A DNA stretch of 64,000 bases from Luteitalea sp. TBR-22 (GTDB lineage Bacteria > Acidobacteriota > Vicinamibacteria > Vicinamibacterales > Vicinamibacteraceae), in NCBI RefSeq assembly GCF_016865485.1, contig NZ_AP024452.1, forward strand, positions 248,001-312,000, written 5' to 3'. Each line of letters starts with the position of its first letter. Positions within the stretch are counted from its first letter, which is position 1. Of this stretch, positions 51,923 to 59,798 are shown in pieces. The position numbers were made by a program, and so were the translations under genes. A model generated the notes under the pieces. That model was not told where the DNA came from and did not search any database. It worked only from the letters and a program-made list of their open reading frames with translations.

Positions 51923-52927
51923 GTGACCTCGTCCGTTCCTGACCCGCTGGGCCGTGCCGCGACGGTCGCGCGCCTCGAGCGCGTGATCGACGCCATCCCC
52001 GTCCCCGACCCGCACCGCGGTCCGCTCATCGCCCTTGCGACCCGCACCCCCGACCTCGACGAGTGGCGCCGGTTCCTCGCCTCGGCGCTCCTGCTGCTCG
52101 GCGCCGGCCTGGCGCTGTCGGGCGTGGTGTCCTTCTTCGCCTTCAACTGGGCCGCCCTCGGCAGGTTCGCGAAGATGGGCCTGATTGCGGCGGCGACCAC
52201 GGCGGCCGCCGGCGGCGCGCTGCGCCGGCCTGAGACGTTGCTGTCGCGCGTCCTGCTGTTGGCGGCCTCGGTGCTCACCGGCGCGCTGCTCGCCGTCTAC
52301 GGCCAGACCTACCAGACGGGCGCCGACCCGTGGGGCCTGTTCGGCGTCTGGGCGCTGCTGATCCTGCCGTGGACCGTCGCGGCGGCGTTCACGCCACTCT
52401 GGTTGCTGTGGCTCGCGCTCGTCGATCTCGCGTACGCGCTGTACGTCTCGCAGGTGCTCGCGTCGCCGACGTGGGCGCTGTCGCTGCTGCTCGGCCTGCT
52501 GGCGATGCACGTCCTCGCGCTGATGGCCTGGGAACTGCAGCACCTGCAGGCGCGGCCCTGGCTCACCGACACGTGGGCGCCCCGCATGGTGGCGGCCGCC
52601 ACCGTGCTGCCGCTGCTCGTCCCGGCCTTCGTCCGGGTCCTGCACCCGGGCGATGCCGACACGCTCGGCGCCGCGGCGCTCGGCGCGGTCAGCTTCCTCG
52701 TGGTCGCGTTCGGCGTGTACCACACCGCGATCCGCCGTGACACCTTCATGCTGACGCTCGCCGCCGGCGCCGTCATGACCATCGTGACCACTGCGGTGTC
52801 GCGTCTGCTGATGGAGACGCTCGACCTGGGGCTGCTCGGGCTGATGCTGATCACGGCCTTCATCGTCGGCGAGGTGACCCTGGTGGTGTCCTGGTTGCGG
52901 CGGCAGTCGCGGGGAGAGGCGGCATGA
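51923..52927 (+). CDS. DUF2157 membrane protein
   Basis: A 334-residue inner-membrane protein with about eight to ten transmembrane helices. The diagnostic DUF2157 stretch is SFFAFNWAALGRFAKMGLI followed by VYGQTYQTGADPW. First of three overlapping genes; its TGA overlaps the ATG of the DUF4401 gene (ATGA at 52924). The function of the family is unknown. The same order of DUF2157, DUF4401 and GDYXXLXY occurs in other bacteria, so the three products probably form one complex. Confidence 0.9.
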   Translation: MTSSVPDPLGRAATVARLERVIDAIPVPDPHRGPLIALATRTPDLDEWRRFLASALLLLGAGLALSGVVSFFAFNWAALGRFAKMGLIAAATTAAAGGALRRPETLLSRVLLLAASVLTGALLAVYGQTYQTGADPWGLFGVWALLILPWTVAAAFTPLWLLWLALVDLAYALYVSQVLASPTWALSLLLGLLAMHVLALMAWELQHLQARPWLTDTWAPRMVAAATVLPLLVPAFVRVLHPGDADTLGAAALGAVSFLVVAFGVYHTAIRRDTFMLTLAAGAVMTIVTTAVSRLLMETLDLGLLGLMLITAFIVGEVTLVVSWLRRQSRGEAA

Positions 52928-54030
52928 TTGCGAGGCGCACGCTGGCGCAGGTGCTCCAGGAGGGCACGGCCCTCGGGCTCGTGCCGGCCGGCATCGAGAC
53001 GGACGCCCGCGCGGCCGTCCTCGCCATGGATCACGAGGACATGCCGTGGTACCTCCGCGTGCTGATGGGCGGCGCGGCGTGGGTCGGGGCGCTCTTCCTG
53101 CTGGCGAGCGGGCTCGGGATCGTCTCGGTCATCCTCGGGGAGCGCGTCGACCTGGCCGCCCTCGTCCTCGGGATCGGGTTGATGCCGCTCGGTATCGCGC
53201 TGCGCGGCCGCAAGGGCGGCGAGCTGGTTCGGCAGTCGTCGCTGGTCTGCGTGTTCGCCGGCCAGATGCTGCTGCTCGGTGCCATCGGCTCGATCACCGA
53301 CGGCGTGCGCGCGCCGGCTCTCGCCGCGATCGCCTCCTCGCTCGTGCTGATCCTGCTGTACGAGGACGGGGTGTACCGGTTCTGCGCGACGCTCCTGGCG
53401 GTTGGCTCGGCGGTCTACCTTGCCGTGGACGCCAGGGTGCCCTACGCGATGGGCGCCGCCACGGCGCTGCTCGCGCTCGCGCCGGTGGTGGCCTGGCGCC
53501 TGCTGCCGGCGACGCCCCGATGGCACCGGGTGCTCGACCCGGCCGCGTGGGCCTGTGCCCTGGCGGCGTGCGGGCTGCTCACGCTGCAGATCGTGATCGA
53601 CGTGGTCACCGGCACGGTCGGCTTCTCGCCCGACTTCGTGAAGGTGCTGCTGCCGCAGCCGTGGCCGCTCACGGTGGTCTTCGTGGTCGCGCTCGGATGG
53701 CTGGCGCTGCGGGTTGCGGCCGACCATCGGCGCTCGCCCGCCTCGCACACCACGCTGGTCGCCATCGTCGCGGTGTGCCTGGTGGGCGGGCTGACGTGGT
53801 CCACGCCTGCCATCACCGGGGCGCTGCTGCTGGTGATGCTGGGGTTCGATCGACGACGCACCGGGCTGATCGCCGTCGGCGCCGCCTTCCTGATCGGCTT
53901 CCTGGGCCTCTACTACTACAGCCTGTCGCTGACGTTGCTGCAGAAGTCCGGGGTGCTCGTCGCCTCGGGGTTGGTCTGCCTCGCCGCGGCGGCGTTCTTC
54001 AGGCGACATGTCGAGGGGGTGGAGGCATGA
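52924..54030 (+). CDS. DUF4401 membrane protein
   Basis: A 368-residue protein with a cytosolic N-terminus of about 45 residues and about ten transmembrane helices. The C-terminal FLGLYYYSLSLTLLQKSGVL and following ASGLVCLAAAAFF match DUF4401. It overlaps both neighbours by four bases. No catalytic motif is visible and the function is unknown. Confidence 0.9.
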   Translation: MIARRTLAQVLQEGTALGLVPAGIETDARAAVLAMDHEDMPWYLRVLMGGAAWVGALFLLASGLGIVSVILGERVDLAALVLGIGLMPLGIALRGRKGGELVRQSSLVCVFAGQMLLLGAIGSITDGVRAPALAAIASSLVLILLYEDGVYRFCATLLAVGSAVYLAVDARVPYAMGAATALLALAPVVAWRLLPATPRWHRVLDPAAWACALAACGLLTLQIVIDVVTGTVGFSPDFVKVLLPQPWPLTVVFVVALGWLALRVAADHRRSPASHTTLVAIVAVCLVGGLTWSTPAITGALLLVMLGFDRRRTGLIAVGAAFLIGFLGLYYYSLSLTLLQKSGVLVASGLVCLAAAAFFRRHVEGVEA

Positions 54031-54512
54031 TCAGGCGCGCCCTGATCGTCGTGGGGCTGGCCATCGTGCTCGGGCTGGTGGGGTTCGAGACGGCCGGCAA
54101 GGAGCGCCTGCTGGCGACCGGCCAGGTCGTGCTCCTGGAACTGGCGCCACGCGATCCGCGATCGCTGATCCAGGGTGACTACATGCAGCTCGATTACGCG
54201 ATCGCCCGCCGCACCGCGCACGGTGACGACTGGCCGAGGGACGGCGCGATCGTCGTGAGCCCCGACGATCAGGGCGTCGCGCAGTTCCGCCGGCGCGACG
54301 GCGGTGAACCGCTCGCGGCCGGCGAGACGCGGCTCGCGTACCGCCTGCGCGGCGGACGGTTGCAGATCGGGACCAACGCCTTCTACTTCCAGGAGGGCGC
54401 GGCCGACACGTACGCGCCGGCGCGCTATGGTGAGCTGCGCGTCGGCCCCGACGGCACGTCGCTGCTCGTGGGCCTGCGCGACGCCGACCGCCAGCCGCTC
54501 GGCACGCGCTGA
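54027..54512 (+). CDS. GDYXXLXY family protein
   Basis: A 161-residue protein with one N-terminal membrane anchor (ALIVVGLAIVLGLVGF) and a periplasmic domain bearing the name motif GDYMQLDY near residues 50-57. LQIGTNAFYFQEGAADTYAPARYGELRV in two parts is the conserved second half. GGAGG stands one base before the ATG. Third gene of the DUF2157-DUF4401 module. No function assigned. Confidence 0.9.
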   Translation: MIRRALIVVGLAIVLGLVGFETAGKERLLATGQVVLLELAPRDPRSLIQGDYMQLDYAIARRTAHGDDWPRDGAIVVSPDDQGVAQFRRRDGGEPLAAGETRLAYRLRGGRLQIGTNAFYFQEGAADTYAPARYGELRVGPDGTSLLVGLRDADRQPLGTR

Positions 54513-54576
54513 TCCGCCGCGCCGCCCGGCGTGGCGCGCACCCGCACCGGCGCGCGACGCGCTACCAGGAACCGAC

Positions 54577-56400
54577 ATGACGCCCGACGACTACCTCGAC
54601 CACCTGCAGTCCGACCTGGCCGACGTCGATCACGAACCCGCGGCCGCATCTGGCCTCGCACCCGTCGATCGGCGCGCGTTCACCTTCTACTCGCTCGTCG
54701 CGGCGGCCGCCGGTGCGTTCGCCGCGCCGGAGGCCCTGCGCGCGCAGCCGCCATCCCCCGCGCCTGGTGCGCCCGCCCCGCAGGGGCCCGCGCCCGCCCA
54801 GCCCGCCGCACCGGAGCCGCTCCCGCTCGGTAACGGCGAACCGCCGGCGCTGCAGTTCCAGCCCTGGCCGGCCGGCACCGGCGCCCTGCTCGACAGCCTG
54901 ATTCGCGAGCGCGGCGCCGCCGCGTTCACCCGGACGCCTGTCGAGCCGCTGGCGTGGGACGGCGCGGTCCCGACATCAGAGGAAGACCTCGCGTTCCTGC
55001 CGGCGCACCGGCTCTCGGCGTTGCTGCGGGCCCGCCGCGTCACCTCGACCCAGCTCACCGAGTTGTTCCTCGCGCGCCTGGCGCGCCTCAACCCGGTCCT
55101 CAACTGTGTCGTCATCCTGCTGGGCCAGCAGGCGCTGGCCGAGGCGGCGCGCGCCGATCGCGAGATCGCCGCGGGTCGCCATCGTGGCCCGCTCCACGGC
55201 GTGCCCTACGGCCTGAAGGATCTCTTCTCGACCAGGGGGCTCACGACGACGTGGGGGGCGCCCGACTTCAAGGATCGCCGGATCGAGGAGGACGCCGAGA
55301 TCGTCGTGCGGTTGCGCGAGGCCGGCGCGGTTCTGGTGGCCAAGCTCTCGACGGGCCTCTTCGCGCAGAACGATCAGTGGTTCGGCGGACGCACCAACAA
55401 CCCGTGGAACCTGTCGCAGGGGTCGAGCGGGTCGTCGGCCGGCCCGGCGTCGGCGGTCGCGGCCGGCTGCGTGCCGTTCGCCATCGGCACCGAGACGCAG
55501 GGCTCGATCGTGTCGCCGGCGATCCGGTGCGGCATCACGGCGCTGCGGCCGACGTTCGGGCGCGTGAGCCGGCACGGCGGCATGGTGCTGGCCTGGTCGC
55601 AGGATCGGGTCGGCCCGATGTGCCGCACGGCCGAGGACTGCGCGATGGTCTTCAGCGTGATCCACGGCGTCGACGAGAAGGACCCGTCGACGATCACCAC
55701 GCCGTTCCAGTACGACCGGGGCATCGACGTGTCTCGCCTGAGCGTCGGCGTCGATCCCGAGGCGCCGCCGGCCCTGGTGGAGCGCCTGCGTGCGATGGGC
55801 GTGGTGCCGAAGCCGATTGGCCCGCGGCCCACGGTACCCGGCATCGGGCAGGGCAGCCTCAACGTCGAGTACGCCGCCGCGTTCGAGGCCTACGTGGTGC
55901 GCAAGGCGAAGGAGATCGGCCTCGACCTGGCGAACCTGCCGCCGACACCGGCCCCGACGCCGCCGCCGACGCCCGAGAACCCGATGGCGCCGGCCGACTG
56001 GAACCCGCGCTTCGTGAACGGCCGACTCGTGAAGGGCTTCGACTTCCTGCAACTGCAGCGCCGCCGCCACGTGCTCGTGCAGCGCTGGGGCGAGTTCATG
56101 AAGGACCTGGACCTGTTCGTCGGCGCACCCGGGGCCGACGTCGCGGCCAACGCGCAAACGGGCCATCCGTGCGTGGTGCTGCCGTACGCGTTCGACGTGC
56201 CGCCGTCACGCCCGCCGGGCGGGCGAGGTGCCGCTGCCGCGCCGGCGCCTGCCGCTCCTTCCACGCCTGCGCCGCCGCTGCAGCCGCAGCCGATCTGCGG
56301 CACCTTCGTCGGTCGGCTGTATGCCGACGACCTGCTGCTGTCGCTGGCGCACCGGTTCCAGGAAGGCACGGACTACCACACGCGCAGACCGCGCCTGTAA
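54577..56400 (+). CDS. Amidase signature family enzyme, Tat-exported
   Basis: A 607-residue amidase. The N-terminus has twin Arg (DRRAFTFYSLVAAAAG, about 31-46) and a Pro/Ala-rich linker (55-90). The Ser-Ser-Lys triad is visible: Lys214 in GVPYGLKDLF, the cis-Ser in QGSSGSSAG (about 283-284) and nucleophile Ser310 in TETQGSIVSPA. A Pro-rich insertion near 445-465 and an Ala/Pro-rich one near 555-575 are unusual. AGGA lies before the ATG. It follows the three-gene module by 64 bp and may be co-transcribed. Substrate unknown. Confidence 0.9.
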   Translation: MTPDDYLDHLQSDLADVDHEPAAASGLAPVDRRAFTFYSLVAAAAGAFAAPEALRAQPPSPAPGAPAPQGPAPAQPAAPEPLPLGNGEPPALQFQPWPAGTGALLDSLIRERGAAAFTRTPVEPLAWDGAVPTSEEDLAFLPAHRLSALLRARRVTSTQLTELFLARLARLNPVLNCVVILLGQQALAEAARADREIAAGRHRGPLHGVPYGLKDLFSTRGLTTTWGAPDFKDRRIEEDAEIVVRLREAGAVLVAKLSTGLFAQNDQWFGGRTNNPWNLSQGSSGSSAGPASAVAAGCVPFAIGTETQGSIVSPAIRCGITALRPTFGRVSRHGGMVLAWSQDRVGPMCRTAEDCAMVFSVIHGVDEKDPSTITTPFQYDRGIDVSRLSVGVDPEAPPALVERLRAMGVVPKPIGPRPTVPGIGQGSLNVEYAAAFEAYVVRKAKEIGLDLANLPPTPAPTPPPTPENPMAPADWNPRFVNGRLVKGFDFLQLQRRRHVLVQRWGEFMKDLDLFVGAPGADVAANAQTGHPCVVLPYAFDVPPSRPPGGRGAAAAPAPAAPSTPAPPLQPQPICGTFVGRLYADDLLLSLAHRFQEGTDYHTRRPRL

Positions 56401-56406
56401 TTCAGC

Positions 56407-56429
56407 GATGCCGCGATGCCGGAATGTCG
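56407..56429 (+). repeat. 23-base dispersed repeat, direct copy
   Basis: Identical to 36973-36995; begins GATGCCGCGATGCCGG and ends AATGTCG. It lies 6 bp after the amidase stop. An inverted copy is at 56577. Confidence 0.85.
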
Positions 56430-56434
56430 AAGGT

Positions 56435-56448
56435 CGGGGCTAGCCCCG
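56435..56448. repeat. Perfect 14-bp palindrome
   Basis: CGGGGCTAGCCCCG, preceded by GGT. It may be a REP relative with a GTCG foot, but the match to the other REPs is poor. Confidence 0.5.
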
Positions 56449-56490
56449 GCCTGGTCGGCACTCGGCACGACCGGCAACAACCCGCGGTGA

Positions 56491-56516
56491 GTAGGCGTCG
56501 ACCTTCAGGTCGACGC
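56491..56516 (+). repeat. REP palindrome with GTAG foot
   Basis: GTAG, arm GCGTCGACC, loop TTCA, arm GGTCGACGC; nine perfect pairs. It shares the framework of the REPs at 50063 and 50102 with the seventh pair changed to A-T. Confidence 0.8.
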
Positions 56517-56576
56517 AATCATGCTGGTTCACGCCGCCGAATGCCGAGGACCTGTTGTCGAACGACTGCAATGCCG

Positions 56577-56599
56577 CGACATTCCGGCATCGCGGCATT
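56577..56599 (-). repeat. 23-base dispersed repeat, inverted copy
   Basis: Reverse complement of 56407-56429 at 22 of 23 positions, followed by another CATTCCGG octamer unit. The pair brackets the REP at 56491. Confidence 0.85.
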
Positions 56600-56614
56600 C
56601 CGGCATTACAGGAA

Positions 56615-57361
56615 TCACTGGAACTCCACCACCAACGGCGCGTGGTCGCTCGTGCCGAACTCGCGCTGGCAGACGGCGCTCGTTGCGGTGACGCCGATCG
56701 ACGCGGTCGCCAGCACGTAGTCGATGCGCCAGCCGATGTTGCGCTGACGGAGATTGCGCCACGGCGCCCACCAGGTGAACAGGCCCTCGTCTGCCGGATG
56801 GAGGGCACGGTGCACGTCGGTCAGGCCGAGGTCGATCACGCGCTGCAGCAGGGCGCGTTCATCGGGGCGCTGGCCGATCGCGTTGGGCTTGCGTTCCTTC
56901 GGGTGCAGGTCGAGGTCGGTGAGCGCCACGTTCAGGTCGCCGCAGACGATCACCCGGCGGCCGTCCCGGTGCGCCTCGGACACGTGGTTGCCGAGGTCCT
57001 GCAGGAACTGCATCTTGGCGGCCAGGTCCTTGCCGCCGTTGGGCACGTACACGCTCAGGATCTCGAGATCGCCACGGGTGACGCTGGCGACGCGATGCTC
57101 GAAGTCGAAGGCCGGGTGCGCGGCGCTGCACTCGGCGCCCGCGAGATCGCGGTGCACCAGCAAGGCCACGCCCGAGTACCCGCCCGATCCGTGCCAGCAG
57201 GTCCAGTAGTCGTCGCGCGCGGCGAGCGTCATCGGCACCTGCTCCGGGGACGCCTTGATCTCCTGCAGGCAGAGCACGTCGGGGCGCTCGGCATCGAGCC
57301 ACTGCTCGACCTGCGCGCCGCGCGCGCGGATGCCGTTCACGTTCCAGGTGGCGATCTTCAT
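56615..57361 (-). CDS. xth: Exodeoxyribonuclease III
   Basis: A 248-residue AP endonuclease and 3'-5' exonuclease acting in base excision repair. ATWNVNGIRAR at the N-terminus, LQEIK near 32 (metal-binding Glu), VIVCGDLNVA near 137 (Asp and Asn), GWRIDYVLA, and the terminal TSDHAPLVVEF with the catalytic Asp-His are all present. The ATG is 2 bp from a GGCTACA heptad array, so the expected ribosome-binding region consists of repeat sequence and lacks a normal Shine-Dalgarno. Confidence 0.95.
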   Translation of the reverse strand: MKIATWNVNGIRARGAQVEQWLDAERPDVLCLQEIKASPEQVPMTLAARDDYWTCWHGSGGYSGVALLVHRDLAGAECSAAHPAFDFEHRVASVTRGDLEILSVYVPNGGKDLAAKMQFLQDLGNHVSEAHRDGRRVIVCGDLNVALTDLDLHPKERKPNAIGQRPDERALLQRVIDLGLTDVHRALHPADEGLFTWWAPWRNLRQRNIGWRIDYVLATASIGVTATSAVCQREFGTSDHAPLVVEFQ

Positions 57362-57363
57362 CG

Positions 57364-57391
57364 GGCTACAGCCTACAGGCTACAGGCTACA
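57364..57391. repeat. GGCTACA heptad array
   Basis: Four seven-base units (GGCTACA three times, GCCTACA once), 2 bp from the exonuclease III start codon. Confidence 0.9.
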
Positions 57392-57499
57392 GGCGGTCTG
57401 CGACGGTCAGCCATGACATGCCGTCATCCTGTCGAGCGAGGCGCACCGCCAGGCGCACGCCACGCGAATCCGGCTGCGAACCGTGCTCCTCCAGGGACG

Positions 57500-57874
57500 T
57501 CAGGCCGCCCAGGGTGGCGTGAACGCGGGCCGATCCCCGACCACCGCCTGCCCCCCGACGGGCAACACGGCCAGCGCACGGAATGGCTCGGTCCCGACGT
57601 TGGACACGCTCAGGATCTGGCCTGCGTCGACGACGAGCGTGCTCCCCGCCACAAGGTCGAAGCGCTGTCCGTCGAGCTCGACCATGGCGCTTCCCGAGAG
57701 CGCGACGAACGTCTCCTCGCGCGTCAGGCGATGAGGCGCCCCGGAGACGCCAGGAGCAATCGTCACCTCCCACACGGCGTTCTCGCGGGCACCGCGGCTC
57801 GGCGACGACAGGGTGGTGAAGCAGATACCGGGCAGGTTGAACGTGGGAGCGTTGTCACGGGACAGGACTGGCAT
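57500..57874 (-). CDS. Cupin-domain protein
   Basis: A 124-residue single-domain cupin. WEVTIAPGVSGAPHRLTREE is the first cupin motif with one His and Glu; SGSAMVELDGQRFDLVAGST continues the barrel; GTEPFRALAVLP is the second motif, which lacks the usual His, so metal binding may be incomplete. The start at ATG 57874 has GGAG upstream. Divergent from the MarR gene; the palindromes at 57891-57909 lie between the two starts, so the cupin gene is probably a target of that regulator. Confidence 0.85.
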   Translation of the reverse strand: MPVLSRDNAPTFNLPGICFTTLSSPSRGARENAVWEVTIAPGVSGAPHRLTREETFVALSGSAMVELDGQRFDLVAGSTLVVDAGQILSVSNVGTEPFRALAVLPVGGQAVVGDRPAFTPPWAA

Positions 57875-57890
57875 GCGGTTCTCCATTCTG

Positions 57891-57909
57891 TTAACCTAAG
57901 TTAATTAAC
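57891..57909. promoter_or_regulatory. Candidate MarR operator between divergent genes
   Basis: TTAAC, four bases, GTTAA forms one inverted repeat (57891-57904), and GTTAATTAAC (57900-57909) is a perfect palindrome. This AT-rich island stands out in a very GC-rich region and sits between the cupin and MarR starts. Confidence 0.65.
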
Positions 57910-57920
57910 TGGAGATAACG

Positions 57921-58382
57921 ATGTCAAGGGCGGATTTGCTGGACTTCGGGGTGCTGCTCAACCTGGCCTTCGTCGCGTTCAAGGACGCGCTCGACGCCGA
58001 CCTCGCGGCAGCAGGCTTCGACGACATCGGCTCGTCGTTCGGCTACGTCTTCCGCTTGCTGGCCGACCAACCCTGCAGCCTGAGCGAACTGGCGTCGCGA
58101 CTCGGCATGAGCTCGCCCGGTGCGCTCAAGGTCGTCGACGACATGGTGGACAAGGGCTACGTGGCCAGGCACGCCGACCCCGACGATCGACGCGTCAAGC
58201 GGCTGGAGCTCACCGACCGCGGCCGCGCCGCCCTTCGCAGGGCGAGGGCCTTTCACGCCCGTTACGAGCGGGAGCTGGCCAGGAGGCTTGGGGCGCAGCA
58301 GGTGGCCGAGACTCGCAGGCTGCTCGAGGAAGTGGCCGCGGCGGTCCGGGAACCGCGAGGCCGGGTGCCGCGGCCGGCCTAG
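57921..58382 (+). CDS. MarR-family transcriptional regulator
   Basis: A 153-residue winged-helix repressor. LSELASRLGMSSPGALKVVD is the recognition helix-turn-helix and HADPDDRRVKRLELTDRGRA is the wing, both standard for MarR. Flanking helices form the dimer. GGAG precedes the ATG by 6 bases. It probably binds the palindrome in the 46-bp gap and controls itself and the cupin gene in response to an unidentified small molecule. Confidence 0.93.
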   Translation: MSRADLLDFGVLLNLAFVAFKDALDADLAAAGFDDIGSSFGYVFRLLADQPCSLSELASRLGMSSPGALKVVDDMVDKGYVARHADPDDRRVKRLELTDRGRAALRRARAFHARYERELARRLGAQQVAETRRLLEEVAAAVREPRGRVPRPA

Positions 58383-58555
58383 CGCGGACCAGCCAGGGCC
58401 TGCCCTTCGGCGGTCTCACCTCGCGTCTGCGTGACCCAGCCGCCCACCCCAGGGGCAATGCCGGCGGTGGCCCGCGCCGATGTCGCATTTGCACAAGACG
58501 CCGCGCCGGCCGCCTGGCGACGATGTGGCGTCACGCACTTGCCATGGAGACCGAC

Positions 58556-58930
58556 ATGAAGCTCTGGACCGGCATCGTCACCGATCAGTTGCAGGCATCG
58601 AAGGCCTTCTACACCCGCTTCTTCGACGCGCGGGTCATCTACGAGGGAGAGGACGGCTGGGTCGTCGTGCTGGGAATTGGCGAGGGAGAACTGGCCTTCA
58701 TGCGGCCGGGCCTCGCATCCCAAGCGCCCATCTTCCGGGCCGCGTTCGGCGGCGCCGGCGTGTGGATCGCCATCGACGTCGAGGACGCCGGCCGGGAGTA
58801 CCAGCGTCTGCTGGCTCTGGACGCACCCATCGAGGAACCGCTGCGCGACGAGCCCTGGGGGGATCGCCACTTCGTGCTCCGCGATCCGAACGGCATCGGT
58901 GTCGACGTCGTCGAGCGCCTCACGTCGTGA
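58556..58930 (+). CDS. VOC (glyoxalase/bleomycin-resistance fold) protein
   Basis: A 124-residue vicinal oxygen chelate protein with two beta-alpha-beta-beta-beta modules: VTDQLQASKAFYTRFFDARV and VWIAIDVEDAGREYQRLLAL, ending HFVLRDPNGIGVDVVE. Which metal or ligand it binds is unknown. ATG 58556 has GGAG eight bases upstream. Its end overlaps the end of the convergent AraC-type gene by 11 bp. Such VOC proteins and AraC regulators with this C-terminal FLQD tail are often neighbours, which suggests a shared stress response. Confidence 0.9.
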   Translation: MKLWTGIVTDQLQASKAFYTRFFDARVIYEGEDGWVVVLGIGEGELAFMRPGLASQAPIFRAAFGGAGVWIAIDVEDAGREYQRLLALDAPIEEPLRDEPWGDRHFVLRDPNGIGVDVVERLTS

Positions 58931-59795
58931 CTGCGTCCGTGCCGACCTTCGGGCCGGAAGACCGGGCGGCCGTATGGCTCCGGGCGTCGGTGGGCAGGCA
59001 TGTTGCCGGTCCGTCGAGCCAGACCTTTTCGTCCTGGAGGAACGTGACGTCGCCGCGCCCGTACGCCGCAGGGGTCTGGCCGATGTAGCGCTGGAACGCC
59101 CGGCACATGTCGCTCTGGTCGGCATAGCCGGCGTCGGTGGCGGCGACGACCGCGGGCCTGCGGGCGCGGAGGTGGGCCGCGGCCTCGTTGAAGCGCCGGA
59201 TCATGGCGAACTGCTTGGGCGGAAGCCCGACGTCCCGAAGGAACTGGCGCTCCAGTTGCCTGGGGCTGACCTCGAGTGCCCGCGCCACATCGCCGATGCG
59301 CCAGGGCCCGCATCCGGCCTCCAGCGTCGCCACGACGTGGTCGACTCGTGACGGCTGCGGCGGGTTCCGGTGCAGGTGCGCCGCCAGGGCCTGCTCCAGC
59401 GCTGCGATGGCGCGGTCGGGACTCGCCTGGTCATGCACGCGCTCGAGCGAACAGGCCAGGGCATCCGCGCCCGCAACGCAGCGATCGGTCAGTTCGACGG
59501 CGCTCGACGCGAGGAAGTGACGGCTGCGTCCGGGTCGGAACTGCACGCCGACGTAGGTGGCGCCTGCCTGCAGCGGGACCTCGGCGCGTGCCGTGACCGC
59601 GCCGTACACGCGCACCGTCGTTGCGGCACCGGTGAGCTCCAGCACGACATCGACCCGTCCGTCCGGGAGCAGGGTGGTCGAGCCGGGCTCGCTGTCGATG
59701 CCGAGCCAGTAGTGATCGACGCACCCGCTCAGCAGCGGACACGGCTGCCACGCCACCACGCGCCCCGGACCGGTCGCCTGCAGCAGGGCCCGCAT
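58920..59795 (-). CDS. AraC-family transcriptional regulator
   Basis: A 291-residue regulator. The N-terminal domain (LSGCVDHYWLG, LLPDGRVDVVLELTG, VGVQFRPGRSRHFL) is the DUF6597-type sensor. The C-terminal HTH pair reads RIGDVARALEVSPRQLERQF and YADQSDMCRAFQRYIGQTPA, followed by VTFLQDEK. An extra tail of about 30 residues follows that motif. It starts 3 bp after the M1 peptidase stop and so may be co-transcribed with it. Convergent with the VOC gene. Confidence 0.92.
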   Translation of the reverse strand: MRALLQATGPGRVVAWQPCPLLSGCVDHYWLGIDSEPGSTTLLPDGRVDVVLELTGAATTVRVYGAVTARAEVPLQAGATYVGVQFRPGRSRHFLASSAVELTDRCVAGADALACSLERVHDQASPDRAIAALEQALAAHLHRNPPQPSRVDHVVATLEAGCGPWRIGDVARALEVSPRQLERQFLRDVGLPPKQFAMIRRFNEAAAHLRARRPAVVAATDAGYADQSDMCRAFQRYIGQTPAAYGRGDVTFLQDEKVWLDGPATCLPTDARSHTAARSSGPKVGTDAVTT

Positions 59796-59798
59796 GGA

